DNA from: Liquidambar formosana
Lineage: Eukaryota; Streptophyta; Magnoliopsida; Saxifragales; Altingiaceae
NCBI GenBank assembly: GCA_039720395.1
Contig: CM077833.1
Coordinates: 18,909,133 to 18,973,132, forward strand
Direction of reading: 5' to 3'
DNA: 64,000 bases
The notes under the pieces are model-generated. The model searched no databases. It had not been told where the DNA came from and saw nothing but the letters and a program-made list of their open reading frames with translations. The position numbers were made by a program, and so were the translations under genes. Of this stretch, positions 45,944 to 57,788 are shown one piece after another. Numbering within the stretch: the stretch's first letter is position 1; each line of letters begins with the position of its first letter.

Positions 45944-47456
45944 ATATAATGCCATTTAGTTATCTGCACTATTTATGAAATAAATCTTGCATTTCGTTTG
46001 ATGATATTGATCATGCCTAGGATCGTGCAACAGATCTTAACCTATTTTAAGGCTAAAAGAGTTATAACATGTTCAAGACCTAAGGTCATGCAAATCTAAA
46101 CCATATTTTAAGAATAAAATATATGAGATTTGTTGGAAAGAATTATAATTTTATAAATGAGTAATTGTTTTGATTATAATTAATCAATTATAAATAATTA
46201 ATAGTAAACAGATTTTAAGGCTAACACAACATACGTAACATAATGAAATAAATTAAACAAATCTTCAAAAATATTCAATCGCACAAGCTAGGGTTTTGTT
46301 TAGTAGATGCTAGAACAAATTCGCATAAGGTCTTTTAATGTAACTTGTTTCACTTTTCATTTTAGTAAAACATTTGCAAATTATGTTTTCAAAGCATGAA
46401 AAACATTTAGAAAAATTGCATATAATAACAGACTATATCATATAATTCCAAAATTTTATATGTAACTATTTTTTAAAACAAATTCCTTTTTTGCATCGCA
46501 TACATATATTTTTGAGAATTTATATGTAACTATTTTATTAAAAAAAATTGTTTATACAACACATACAATGAAACTGTTTTCATATACTCACAATTAAGTT
46601 ACAATTAAAATTGAAATCAACTAAGATGCAAAAAAAACCTTCCACAATATGATAGACAGCATCTTAAATTCAAGTTTTTAAAAAAATGAGAAAATATTGC
46701 GTTTCTTGTATATAGAAATATGAAATCTCAAGCATTAGTTGTAGAGAAATTTAATTTTGAAAAACTTAACAAAAAGAAAAAACAGTGTTTTCAAGGCCAA
46801 ATCTATTAAGGTGTAATCTTGTCATTATCAAAAAAAGAAAAAGGAATCTTCATCCTATAAAAAATGATATTTTCACTGAAAAATGGACTTGTGGCTTCAT
46901 AAAAAATAGACATGTCCTTATGCCTCAAAAAGTTTTTGCATATGGATTTTCCGCCTATTTTTCCTTCTTTTTTTTCTCATTTCCTTTCTTGTTATGATTA
47001 TTATTATTATTATTATTAAAAAGACCACTGCTGTCACCACACCATATCCATTAATCCTCAAGATAATTCTAATTGATCAGTACTCAGAAAAATGAAAATC
47101 TAACCCTAAAAGAATGAAAAGCCAAAAAGACGGGGCGCGTAGCAGTGGTTTCACTTGTTTGGTTAAAATATAAACTAATTGACAATTGGAGGGGACAAAA
47201 CGTGTAATCAATGCAAAAAGATGTAATTCCATAATGAAATCGGATAGAATTCCAATTCCGTGGTCTAAGTTCCCATCCATGTAGTGCAAAATTTGCTAAA
47301 GAGAGATCCAACTCCAAACGCTTCACCATTAATTAGCAATGTCAGACACGTGCTGACGCACGTACCTAACAATTCTTTCCCAAATCTTTCTTGAAGGTGG
47401 AAGAAAGGTGCCATCTAAGTTACAGTTCCATTGGCCATCACTTTCAAATGAGCTTA
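45944..47456. other. Intergenic, AT-rich; no gene seen
   Basis: Short frames only, with no recognisable protein. Imperfect repeats of TATATGTAACTATTTT occur at 46458 and 46521. A short ATT run lies near 46998. Confidence 0.5.
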
Positions 47457-48404
47457 AATCATATTTGTTTGGTTGGAATGAAATAGATGGAATGGAATCT
47501 CATTCTAATTTATTCTAAATAACATATTTGGATGAGGTAATTAAAAGGGAATAAAATCAAACAGTAATAATGAATTTTTTTTTATATTCATTTCGTAATG
47601 TTTATTTAAATCTCATTTCATTCTAGATTATTTTGAATAGGGGTGTTCATGGTTTAGATTAAAACCGAAAACCAAACCGAAAACCAAACCGAACCAAACC
47701 TAATCGGTCGGTTTGGTTTGATTTTTTTGTCCTTAGGTTTGGTTTTGGTTCTAATTTTAGAAAACCGAATTAAATTGGTTTGGTTTTGGTTTTCATGTTT
47801 AAAAAACCAAACCAAACCGAAAAACCGAAAAAATATAATATAAAGATATATAATTTTATATATTACATATTAAACTTACTTTGTAAATTTTTATTCTAAT
47901 AAGGGCATAATAGGTAATAGATTGTAAATTTTCTTAATGTTTTTTTTTTATTAGATTGGTATGTATTAAACTAACTATTATTGTTGTGTGAGATATTAAC
48001 ACGTATTAGATTGGAGATTTGAACTTGGATTGACATAAGTCAATTCTTTTCTATTTTGATACAATGTTTAATGTTTTTTTTAGTTGCTAATGTAATGATT
48101 TTATTAAAAATGTTTTTATTTAGAGTTTGGCTTGTCATTTTTCTATTTTTAATTATTTGTTGCTATTTGATAGGATAAAACCGAAACCGAACCGAACCAA
48201 ACCGAAATTTTATGGTTTGGTTTGGTTTGGTTTTTTATATAGTATGGTTTGGTTTTGGTTTGAGAAAACAAAAACTGAAATATAATGGTTTGGTTTAAGA
48301 TCTACCCTAAAACCGAACCAAACCGAACTACGAACACCCCTAATTTTGAGTATGAAATCAGATTTCATTCTTATCTATTGCATTCCAACCAAACAAACAT
48401 GACC
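47457..48404. mobile_element. Tourist-like MITE split by a hAT MITE
   Basis: The left end AATCATATTTGTTTGGTTGG and, in reverse, the right end GGTCATGTTTGTTTGGTTGG form inverted repeats of about 40 bp. Both are bordered by TTA (47454-47456, 48405-48407), the target size of PIF/Harbinger. Its middle is occupied by the element at 47638-48342. Confidence 0.75.
47638..48342. mobile_element. hAT-type MITE, 705 bp, 8-bp TSD
   Basis: Termini TAGGGGTGTTC and GAACACCCCTA are perfect inverted repeats. The flanking 8 bp are ATTTTGAA (47630-47637) and ATTTTGAG (48343-48350). Subterminal regions are packed with AACCGAACC/GGTTTGGTT repeats in both orientations. TSD length and TIR fit the hAT superfamily. 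No transposase frame. Confidence 0.88.
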
Positions 48405-48934
48405 TTAGTTCAAACTAAATTAAATTAGGCTTACATAGAGATCAAAATCAACATAAAATTTGAATCCAACATTAGTAAATGAGATCAAAATCAACATTAT
48501 TTATTGTCCTCGTTCATGTGAAACATCACCAACGAGGACACTCATTGTAAATTTCTCTACTTAGAAACATAATGAATGATCCGAGAAGGGGTGGGCTAAC
48601 GGGTTAGCCCGTTGACCTAATGGGCATGTCGCCTTCTCCTCTTGAAGAGGGGGAGGTCTTCTTTTGGTATCCTTGTAAAAGTAGTTCTTACCTCCTATTG
48701 AAAAAATAAATATATGAAACAAAAATAAAGAAACGAGAGAGAGATAGAAGAGAAAAAGGAGGACAGAAGGCCAAATCATACTTAAAGATATTATTATGAG
48801 CTTAAATCCAAGCCAAAAGAATGTTAGAAGTAGAATCACCACCTACCAACGTCCAAATCAACATCTGAACTAACAAAACATTCCTTATTCTCACCTTTAA
48901 AATAATAATAATAATAATAATGATACTCCATGTA
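48405..48934. other. 3' flank of the TPD1-like gene
   Basis: 48588-48700 contains TAGCCCGTTGACCTAATGGG and GAAGAGGGGGAGGTCTT, which resembles a SINE head but has no clear TSD. An ATT/AAT simple repeat is at 48901-48920. No gene. Confidence 0.45.
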
Positions 48935-50393
48935 TCAGCAGATAAGGGAGGAGACAGCGAGGCGGTAAGGGAATTCGTTGGCGTAGGCAAAAGAGACGGA
49001 TTCACCATTCTTGAGGGTCTTGCCGTCGTGGACGAGGCAGTCATTGAATCTGAGGCGCCTGAAGAGAGAGGGATCAACGAGGCGGGCGGAGCTGTACCAG
49101 CCGCAACTGAGGTGGATACCAGAGATGTCGCAGCCGGTGGCGCACGCGTTCATTATGGCAACCGTATAGGTGGGGATACCATTTGGGAGAGGTGTTCCAG
49201 GACCTTGAGTTATCACAATGTCTGATATTGAACACTTCTTCGATTCCACTAACTCGGCTGCTGCTGCTGCATTTAAAGGAATAGAAAAGGCACGTTACAA
49301 AACAAACTCATATTGCAAAAAGGAACAGTTTGAAGGAATTTGGATCCTCTTGTAGGTTTTATCCCTGTGGGGATCTTGTAGGATCTTTATGATCACAGAA
49401 CGTTTGATTTGTAAAAGAACAAAAATAAAAAATAAAAAGGCATTGGATTATCAACCTTGTAGGGCACGAAAAACTAGGAAAAAACCTACTACAGATCCGC
49501 TTTAAAGGTATTTGGTGTAGCAATGTAGGAAGTATACTTATAAATATATATATATATATATATATGAAAAATACTTGGCTCCTGAGTACCTACCCTACTC
49601 ATATACTTCCATTTATGTTGTATGTTACAGTTAATTCAAAAAAAATATAGATATGATCACTTGAACACAAGCATGCAAAAAATTTCAAATAACGTTATTA
49701 TGCATCGGGTTGTACAACCACACATGGGCTTCTAAGAAAATAACTAACATGGATATGGGCTTGTGTATTTATTTTGGACCTGTTTAGTTTTGTTTCAAAT
49801 TTCGTATGAACTCTATTCGGGCTCTGCTTTAAAGAATTAATATTCTCATCTTCTCCCCCCCCAAAAAAAAAATAAAAAATAAAAAATAAAAGGGGAAGAT
49901 GCTATACAGTTTTGTTCTATATATATTCCACAAATAGAAGACTTTCAAGTACCGAACAGGACAACTAGAAAGAATATGAAATCACCATGGACCGATCCCC
50001 TCATGTCGCGGAAAGAGAACTAAGCCCATCGACCAACAAAAGCAATTAAACCATTGATTTTTTACTATCCTTATTTCTTAGGTAGACAGAAAATAACTCG
50101 AAACTACATAGTTTGGATGCTTGTTTTTCATGTTGTCAAAACTATGTAGTCTCGGGTTTTGGGTTCTTTTTTTTTTTTTTTTTAGAACCCTTGTGGCCTA
50201 ATGGTACAAAGATACGGTGGGTATGGGTAGCTAGTCTAGGGTTTGAATCCCTCCAATATAACTAAAATAAAAAATAAAGAAAAACAAGAACTCCGAACAT
50301 AGATGAGTTATGAGAAGGTTTGAAGTACATACAGAAACTTGTATAAAACACAAGCATCAAAAGAACTCCGACCATAGATGCCACTGAAACCAT
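48935..50393 (-). CDS. TPD1-like secreted cysteine-rich protein, 130 aa, 2 exons
   Basis: Homolog of TAPETUM DETERMINANT1, the small secreted ligand of the EMS1/EXS receptor kinase in anther cell fate (family knowledge); paralogs act in other tissues. Exon 1 50333-50393 encodes the signal peptide (MVSVASMVGVLLMLVFYTSF); exon 2 is 48935-49266. Mature motifs: KKCSISDIVITQGPG, PLPNGIPTYTVAIMN, GCDISGIHLSCGWYSSARLV, FRRLRFNDCLV, ending SSLIC. All six cysteines of the family are present. The acceptor lies in a CAG repeat (GCAGCAGCAGCAG), so in-frame NAGNAG isoforms varying in alanine number are possible. The 1.07-kb intron contains an (AT)n tract and a SINE-like insertion. It is the only gene on this strand between RGL-3 and RGL-4. 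Confidence 0.9.
50188..50285 (+). mobile_element. SINE-like insertion in the TPD1-like intron
   Basis: tRNA-like head with A box TGGCCTAATGG and a strong B box GGGTTTGAATCCC, followed by an A-rich tail of AATAAAA units. It is preceded by a 20-bp T run. Plus orientation, antisense to the host gene. Confidence 0.6.
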
Positions 50394-51066
50394 GGTGTTT
50401 GAACGTAAGTTGAGGGTTGTGACTTGTGACTTGTGACTTGTGAGGGAGAGGTGTATCTGTATTTATAGTGGAATACTAATTAGGGTTTGAGGGGAGAGAT
50501 TGATTTGTTTCCATGCCATCTATAAGGAAATTCGGCCAAAAATAAATTCATAAATGGTAACAATTATTCTTGGAATTAAGATTCTTAGGTTCTGACTTCA
50601 TTGATGTTGGGGCAATCTCTCGCTTTCCCTTTTTCTTTCGTTTCACTCTTTAATAAATTCATAAATGGAAACAATTATTCTTGGAAAAGTCTTAGATTCT
50701 GACTTCATTGATGTTGGACCAATCTCTCGCTTTCCATTTTTTTTTATTCCTTTCCTTTTTTTCTCTTGTCACCCTTTGGGTTTTTACCGCGCACATCAAG
50801 ACCTTTTGACACGTTTAATTTCCTTACAATTAAGAAGGAAAACGTCGACTCCAAAATTAATATTTCCTTCATAATGAAATATTTAATATTTCCTTACCAG
50901 ATGTGAGATGACAAACTCTCACCACTCCCTTTCAATACCATTCTCATAAATTTTGTTTTGTAATTATCCAATGCATGTTGAATGGGAGGACTATATGTGT
51001 CCATAAGGATATTAGTCAGGTGCGGGAACTCTTGACATAAAAAAATAAAAATAAATAAAAAATGGT
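50394..51066. other. Upstream region of the TPD1-like gene
   Basis: It includes a direct repeat of about 50 bp: TTCTGACTTCATTGATGTTGG with following CAATCTCTCGCTTTCC occurs at about 50591 and 50697. No further gene. Confidence 0.6.
50461..50467 (-). promoter_or_regulatory. TATA box of the TPD1-like gene
   Basis: TATAAAT on the minus strand, 68 bp before the ATG. The leader between them contains three tandem GTCACAA units (50419-50439). Confidence 0.6.
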
Positions 51067-51383
51067 GTTAGATGGAGAGGATCTAGTGCCAAAATTTGGC
51101 CCCGGTGAGCCATGGAAAAAAGTTTTTGGCCATTCTTTGTTAGATGGAGATCGATGACCCACTTTTGCTCTGGGAGGACGCCAAAGAAAAGGTTTAAACA
51201 TTTTTTTTTTTAATAAAAAAAATTTGTTCGTGCTCCTTTATTCAATTGAGAGAAAAATTATAACAATATTCTCTACTGCTGTCCTTTCGATGGACAAACA
51301 CTGATAGAAATTGATCTTCAGACGTTGGTGGAGGTCCAAAGCCCGCGCTAGCCCTATAGTTTCCCAGCCTCCGAAGATTTCTT
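51067..51383 (+). pseudogene. RGL fragment: exon 9, intron 9 and exon 10
   Basis: GGATCTAGTGCCAAAATTTG and GAGCCATGG...AAGTTTTTGGCC match exon 9. 51192-51321 matches intron 9 of RGL-4 closely (GAGAAAAATTATAACAATAT). 51322-51383 matches exon 10 (GGTGGAGGTCCAAAGC). Exon 9 has an internal deletion different from the two in RGL-4, and the frame is broken. Because the intron is kept, this is a local DNA duplication. Confidence 0.85.
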
Positions 51384-52041
51384 AAAGGATACATTATATT
51401 TATTCTTTAAAATAGTAAATTCAATTCATTCTTCTATTTTATTTAATATTAATGGGTTCGAAATAATTTTACGCTGCTGACATATTCCAATTTAATCATA
51501 CAAAAGAAGCATGAAAAGAGGCACAAAAGAAGAGGAAGAGAATTACGGCTTATTTGGATATCCAATTTGAAATTAAAAGTTTCAAAAAAATTTACATACA
51601 TTTGAAGACAAATTCCATCACCTTGAAAATAATCATCATCACAAATAATACTAGAAATTCAAAATAACGGCAATTCAATAATTTCTTTGAATTCCGAATA
51701 ATTGATTTTTCAACAACAACTATAGTAACGACTCCAATTTTTTAAAATATTCTAATTCAATGTAATGAATTTATGCCTTCAACATCATGTATTTTTTTTT
51801 TTTTTGAATTGTTTAATTTCAAATTAAATACCAAGCTCTAAATCTCCGATAGTATAGACCCATGGCTTATTTTATTCAAAAAATTAATTAATTAATGAAG
51901 AGAGAAGTACATCCATTTCATTTCATGAGATGTTCCTTTGGCTTTCTCCACATTGCGCCTCTTGCACGGCTACATCCAATTCACCAAACAGTGGTGGCGA
52001 GTAAGTAAAGAGACCACAAAAGAGAGAGTGGAAAAAAAAGG
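51384..52041. other. Upstream region of RGL-4
   Basis: AT-rich. From about 51950 it is homologous to the RGL-1 and RGL-3 leaders (CTTGCACGGCTA, GTGGTGGCGA, AAGTAAAGAGA). No other gene. Confidence 0.55.
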
Positions 52042-55000
52042 ATGTTTTATCTCCAGTACAAAGGAAACCAAGCCAAATATTGTTATCAATAAGCCTTGGA
52101 ACTTCTACCATTCCCATCCAGACTGCAGAGAGGTAAGCGAAAATCAAGATTTTCTTCTGAGACTCATCATGGGTCTTAAGACTTTCCTGCCAATAATGGT
52201 ATGTTATTCTTATAATTTTTCAGAAACTCACTGCTGCCTCAGAGCCCAGATAGACATTTTTGTTTGTGCCAATTAAGTTCCAGGTGAAGAGCAATGTCAG
52301 CTCCAGGGGTGCAGTTGCATATTCAAGATCATTATGTAAGTCTGCAGCCCATTTTTATGGTTCACTTGGCTTTTAGGATTGGGTTTTCAGTTTTCTGCAG
52401 CCCATTTTATGCTTGAATCCTTTGTTTTTGTGTTGCATCATTTTATCTATGATTCATTGGAACCAAAGAAAGGCCTGACTAGGTAATCTGACCCCGCCAA
52501 GCCATGCGCAGACCAACCATAGAACCCTGCTCAATATGTGGAACACATTAGCTGTTCCCTCTTAGGTTAGGTGATAAGGGTCGGAGAAGAGCATTTAGAA
52601 GCTTGCCTTTTGGATTTTTGCCCTTTGGGCTGACCCTGCTGCCTCTTTCCTTTGCTGACTGTTTCCTTTCATTAATTTTTTTGTTTTTTTTTTTTTTTTG
52701 TTTTTTTTATGATTTTTTTTCCCCCCTTTTGATGAGGCATTTTGAAATATGAAAAAAAAAAAAAAAAAAAAAAGTTAAAATTAAAAGTTAAAAGGTCAGA
52801 CTGGAAATCCTACTTTGCTTTATATGCGTCTCTAGCTTCCACTCTTATTGAAAGGCTGAAGAATATTTCATTTAATCTGTGCAGGTGGTGATGGATAATG
52901 GCATATGCCAAATCACATTATCAAACCCAGAAGGAATTGTCACTGAAATACGATATAATGGCATCGACAATTTGCTTGAAGTTCTTAATGAGGAAACTAA
53001 TAGAGGGTACATTGAATTCCATTCCTCTTTTTCTTTTTCTTTTTTTCAGGTTTTTCTATTTGAAAAACAGAAAATGGGTACTTGGGAAGAGCCTTTCTGA
53101 TGGTTGAGGACCTGAGGTGATACACTTATAACTATTCCATTATATTTTGCAGGTACTGGGACTTGGTTTGGAGTGCACCAGGAAGTACAAAAATCAAGGG
53201 AATTTTCGATGTGTATCTCTCTCTCTCTCTCTCTCTCTCTCATTATCATTATTATTATTATTATTATTTTAATATCAACAAGGGTATTTGAGGTTTTGAT
53301 TCCGACTAATCCCTTGCACATGTGGAGTCCTTCTATCCACACACACTAAGTATACTAGGTCTTTAGGCCTGAGTAGCCTTAAAAAGGGATCAGTGCTTTC
53401 GTAGAGTTCGAAAACTTAAACTACATTTCCTAAGATGCTTATCAAGGCTCAACTTGCTACTAGGCTAACTCTTTGGGTTTCTTTCTCTCTTCAGTAGTGC
53501 CGAAATTTGAAATCACACAAAGCACTAAGATATTTTCTCGATTGATTCTCAAAATTCCAAATTCGTTTTTGCACAAAGGCCGTAGTGCAATTTATGATTA
53601 TGGGAATTATATACACAAAATCATTTTCAATAATCCGAATTTTTCACCATGAGAACTGAAATACTAGATCACGCTTAAACTAATATCCAAACTTATTGCT
53701 ATGCAGGATTAAAGGAACAAGTTTAAGGGTCATAGTGGAAAATGAGGATCAGGTAGAGCTTTCATTCACCAGAACGTGGGATCCCTCCCTTGAAGGCAAG
53801 CTTGTTCCCTTAAATATAGACAAAAGGTCCTTTAATTCCTCAAATCTCTCATATAAATCTATCTCAATCCAAAAATGTTCATTAATTGATAATGATATTG
53901 ATTATTGTTTTAAGCTAGGTTCATAATGCTTCGTGGTTCATCGGGCTTCTACTCCTACGCCATCTATGAACGATTGAAGGATTGGCCTGGTTTTAACCTT
54001 GATAGAACCAGGATAGCTTTCAAGCTCAGAAAGACAAGTACACTAATTTAGTTTCCTCCATCCATCTTCTCAATTTTTATTTTTTTTTAAAATAATAATA
54101 ATTAAGAACCTTTATGTTGATACATAGTGATTTAATAGAAAACATTTTTCAAACAATAAATGAACATCAATTGAAGAAATTCGATGAAAAAAAAAAAATA
54201 CTAATTATCAACAATGGGGTGGTATTTTGAACCGATAGGTTTCACTACATGGCCGTAGCCGATAACAGGCAAAGGTACATGCCGCTACCAGATGACCGGT
54301 TACCGGAAAGAGGGCAAGCCCTAGACTACCTAGAAGCAGTATTGCTTGTCAACCCTGTGGAACCAGACTTCGAAGGAGAGGTATATACTTAATTCACACT
54401 CTTCTCCTTCACAATTACATCAACTTTCTCTTGGCACAAAAGCTTAATAAGATCGTAATTAAGGCAGTCTGTCTTACACCAGTACTCCTAAGGCCCCAAC
54501 TGACTTATTAAAAAGTTACTGTACAAAAGATTTCACTTACAATTTTAATCTAGGCACAATTTGTATTGGACCGCTCCAGTTAACCGTGGATAGTTGGATG
54601 CATTTGTGCATGCAGGTGGATGACAAGTACCAATATTCATGCGATATCAAAGATCTTCGGGTCCATGGGTGGATATGTATGGACCCACCCGTGGGGTTCT
54701 GGCAAATCGCGCCCAGCAGTGAGTTCCAATCCGGTGGGCCCCTCAAACAGAACCTAACTTCCCATGTTGGCCCCACAACACTTGCTGTAAGTGGCTTACC
54801 AAACATTTGAAATTAATTGGTGATCTTGAACATGATTAGTCATTTTTAGCAACAATTTTTATTATTATTATTATTTTATCATGATGAGTCACAAATTACA
54901 TTAAACTTTGGTCATTTTTGATTTATCAGGTGTTCCTCAGTCCTCATTATTCAGGCGAGGATCTAGTGCCCCGGTGAGCCATGGAAGAAAGTTTTTATCT

Positions 55001-55825
55001 ATCTTAATTCTTTGTTAGATGGAGATGATCCGCTTTCGCTCTGGGAGGACGCCAAAGAACAGGTTTTTAACATTTAAAAAAGGAAAAAAATGTGTGCTCC
55101 TTTTTTCAAATAAGAGAAAAATTATAACAATATTCTCTCTTGTTGTCCCCTCGATGGACAAGAACTAATAGAAATTGATCTTTCAGATGTTGGTGGAGGT
55201 CCAAAGCTGGCCCTATGGTTTCCCAGCATCCGAGGATTTCCCACCGTCGGATCAAAGGGGTAATATCAGTGGTAGATTACTAGTCCAAGACAGGTGCATA
55301 CTGTGAGCTTCCAAGGATTATACATGAAAAAGTTCTTATACCAATTTACAGGTTAATTTGATCAATGTTTTTGCAATTACATTTGTTTAGGTCTATAAGT
55401 GATGACTATATATCAGCAAACGGTGCTTATGTCGGGCTGGCTCCACCGGGAGACGTTGGATCATGGCAAAGAGAATGCGAGGTGATTTAGGCTAATTTCT
55501 TTATTTTAATTCCAGTTTCACATAATTAAACGAGTACTATTATTCATCCTTTTTTTTTTTTCTTAATTTATTTTTTTAATGATTTGGCATTAATAGCGGT
55601 CACATCAATAGCCATATGATTAGGGGAAAAATCGGAGATTAATAGCATTTTCCTAACTAAATTTACAATTAATAGGGGTTACACACTAGCGTTTTTGACA
55701 ACCCGATTCATCATCCTGATAAATTAATAAACACACGCGACTAATGTTGAACAAATCTAATAGGACCCCACACGTGATGCCATTTTTTACATGTCATATT
55801 ATTAGTGGTAATTTTAATTTAGGAG

Positions 55826-55856
<31 letters not shown>

Positions 55857-56369
55857 AGGATTACCAATTCTGGACTAGAGCAGATGAGGAAGGCTATTTC
55901 TCCATTAATGATATACATCCCGGTGACTATAATCTTTACGCTTGGGTCCCTGGTTTTATTGGAGATTACCGGTATGATGACACCGTTACCATAACTTCAG
56001 GTTAAATTTTCTCACTCTTCCTGATTATTTTAGCATTTCTCTGCATATAGGAAAGAACAAGGGAAAGGAAATGAGATTTTAGAAGAGACAAGAAAAAAAA
56101 TGAAACCATTCTTAGGGAAATTTTATTTCTTTTTAATTTCCCTCTTCGTTTCCTAGATTGGGAAGTTTTTCTTCCACTGTACAATTTATGTTTTGGTTAA
56201 CATGTAAAGCAGGTTGTGATATTGACATGGGTGGTCTTGTACATGAGCCTCCGAGAGATGGGCCTACATTATGGGAAATAGGCATCCCTGATCGTTCTGC
56301 TGCAGAATTCTACATTCCTGACCCTAATCCAAAGTATATCAATAAACTTTATGTCAACCACCCTGACAG
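52042..56369 (+). pseudogene. RGL-4: broken rhamnogalacturonate lyase, truncated by a retrotransposon
   Basis: Recognisable exons: 52042-52132, 52224-52335, 52885-53006, 53153-53212, 53707-53826, 53919-54037, 54239-54380, 54616-54786, 54930-55062, 55187-55293, 55391-55481, 55859-56000, 56213-56369. Lesions: a 1-bp insertion in exon 1 (91 bp against 90), a stop in exon 2, a 1-bp deletion at the end of exon 6 (119 against 120, AGAAAGAC where others have AGAAAAGAC), and two deletions in exon 9 (133 against 156 bp). Exons 14-16 are absent; a Copia element occupies intron 13. The other exons keep exact family lengths and GT-AG borders, so inactivation looks recent. An in-frame start in exon 2 (before [13 protein letters not shown]) would bypass the first two lesions but not those in exons 6 and 9. 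Confidence 0.92.
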
Positions 56370-56600
56370 GTTAGCTCTTTTAAATGCAATTATAAAGAAT
56401 CTTATTTGTACAAATTAAAATTAGGGTGATCAACATTATCAACCTTTCGATTTATTTTTTTTTGCCCCCAACGTTGGTATCCTAGACTCACTCCCATTGA
56501 GTTTTGAGTTCAAATTAATCCCATATGATGCACAGTTGAGACTCTAAACTTGAAAACCCATGCATCCGAGAGTGAAAGGGCAAACATTAGTACTTTGGAC
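56370..56600. other. RGL-4 intron 13 remnant
   Basis: The first ~80 bp align with intron 12 of RGL-2 (ATTAGGGTGATCAACA against ATTAGGGTCAACAACA). 56460-56600 may be a SINE remnant (GAGTTCAAATTAATCCC resembles a B box). The exact border with the LTR is not resolved. Confidence 0.45.
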
Positions 56601-57776
56601 TTGAAATTCCGGTTAAATAACCTTAGAATACCTAGAAGGGGGGTTGAATAGGTATTACTCAAATCCTTACCCAATTTTAATTATGAAACTCACAAAACCA
56701 ATTATCACTATTAATCCAATCGCATAGCAAGTATGAAAGCATATAAAAAGATGCACACAGGATTTTTACGTGGAAAACCCTAGATGGGAAAAACCACGGG
56801 ACCTAGTCCAGTTGAAACAAATCCACTATGAATTAAATGAGTACAAGACACACTTACAGACCAAAAGGACTTAAGCAAAAGTCTTCACTCCCACGACCGC
56901 ATACGATCGATCTCCGTCTTCACGGCTTTGGTCGCAACCAACCTCTTCACAGTGATTCCTTCCTCCACGAACTCGCAAGCTCGATCACCGTCGCAACGGA
57001 CTCACAAACACTCAAGGATGTGAAAAATATTGTGTGGTTTGAAAGTCTCTAGAGCATCAAAAGAAAAACTAGGTTAAAAAGCTCTAGAGAAGATTTGAGA
57101 GGATGGGCTTTTGAAAACCTAATTAGGAGAGGCTTGCTTGCCTCTCTCTATCAGAACAAAACCTATTTAAAGAGTCCAAGAGACCCCAAAAGACTGGGAT
57201 TCGAAATAAGGTCAAATAGGTAATTTAATTATATTTTAAAAACTGGATTTTACGAGCAAGGATCGATCCTCCAGGAACCTAGGATCGATCCTAGAAAACA
57301 GAAGTGAAAAACACTATTTAGAGCACTTAGGATCGATCCTCCAGGAACCTAGGATCGATCCTAGAAAACAGAGGCAAAAAGGCTTTTTTAGAGCACCTAG
57401 GATCGATCCTCCAATGCCTAGGATCGATCCTAGAAAACATAACTTAAACCCAGTTTTTCAGGACACCCTAGGATCGATCCTCCAATGCCTAGGATCGATC
57501 CTAACCTCTAAAACTTACAAAACTGTTTTGAAATCTTTTTCAAAAACTTTTTCTCTTTGTTCAAAACTCATAACAAGAATTAAAATGAATTGAATCGATT
57601 AAAAACCGGCTTCTAAAGACACTTACCTGTCCTAACAATGAGTGTGAGTCGCATTGCCTTGAAGTCTGCACTCGAGTCAATTGAAGAAGCTTTTTGAACT
57701 CTTGAAACAACACATGACACTAAACAAATACCACTTTTGCCACGGAATATGCCAATCTAAGAAAATGGACTTTACA
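56600..57776 (-). repeat. 3' LTR of the Copia element
   Basis: It starts on the minus strand with TGTAAAGTCC at 57776, directly after the polypurine tract (57777-57788, AAAGGGGGAGAT). A TATA-like TTTAAATAG is near 57168-57176. The left border is approximate; the CCTAGAAGGGGGGTTGAATA stretch near 56630, common in such LTRs, is inside. Confidence 0.75.
57259..57502. repeat. Palindrome array in the LTR: eight copies of AGGATCGATCCT
   Basis: Perfect 12-bp palindromes start at 57259, 57281, 57329, 57351, 57399, 57420, 57470 and 57491. They form four pairs with 21-22 bp within a pair and a 70-71 bp period. Some are extended to the 18-bp palindrome CCTAGGATCGATCCTAGG or close to it. The array lies 80-330 bp upstream of the LTR TATA box in the direction of transcription. 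Confidence 0.95.
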
Positions 57777-57788
57777 ATCTCCCCCTTT
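57777..57788 (-). promoter_or_regulatory. Polypurine tract of the Copia element
   Basis: AAAGGGGGAGAT on the minus strand, abutting the TG of the 3' LTR: the priming site for plus-strand DNA synthesis. Similar GGGGGAGAT motifs recur at 58135-58148 and 60756-60770. Confidence 0.8.

Noticed and set aside
48920..49225. 101-codon plus-strand frame
   Set aside because: Antisense to the TPD1-like exon 2, whose six cysteines and family motifs are unambiguous.
51938..52276. 112-codon plus-strand frame
   Set aside because: It begins at a non-ATG codon and overlaps leader, exon 1 and intron 1 of the RGL-4 pseudogene.
57259..57502. CRISPR-like repeat array
   Set aside because: The repeats are palindromic LTR promoter elements with related spacers in a plant retrotransposon; there is no prokaryotic context.
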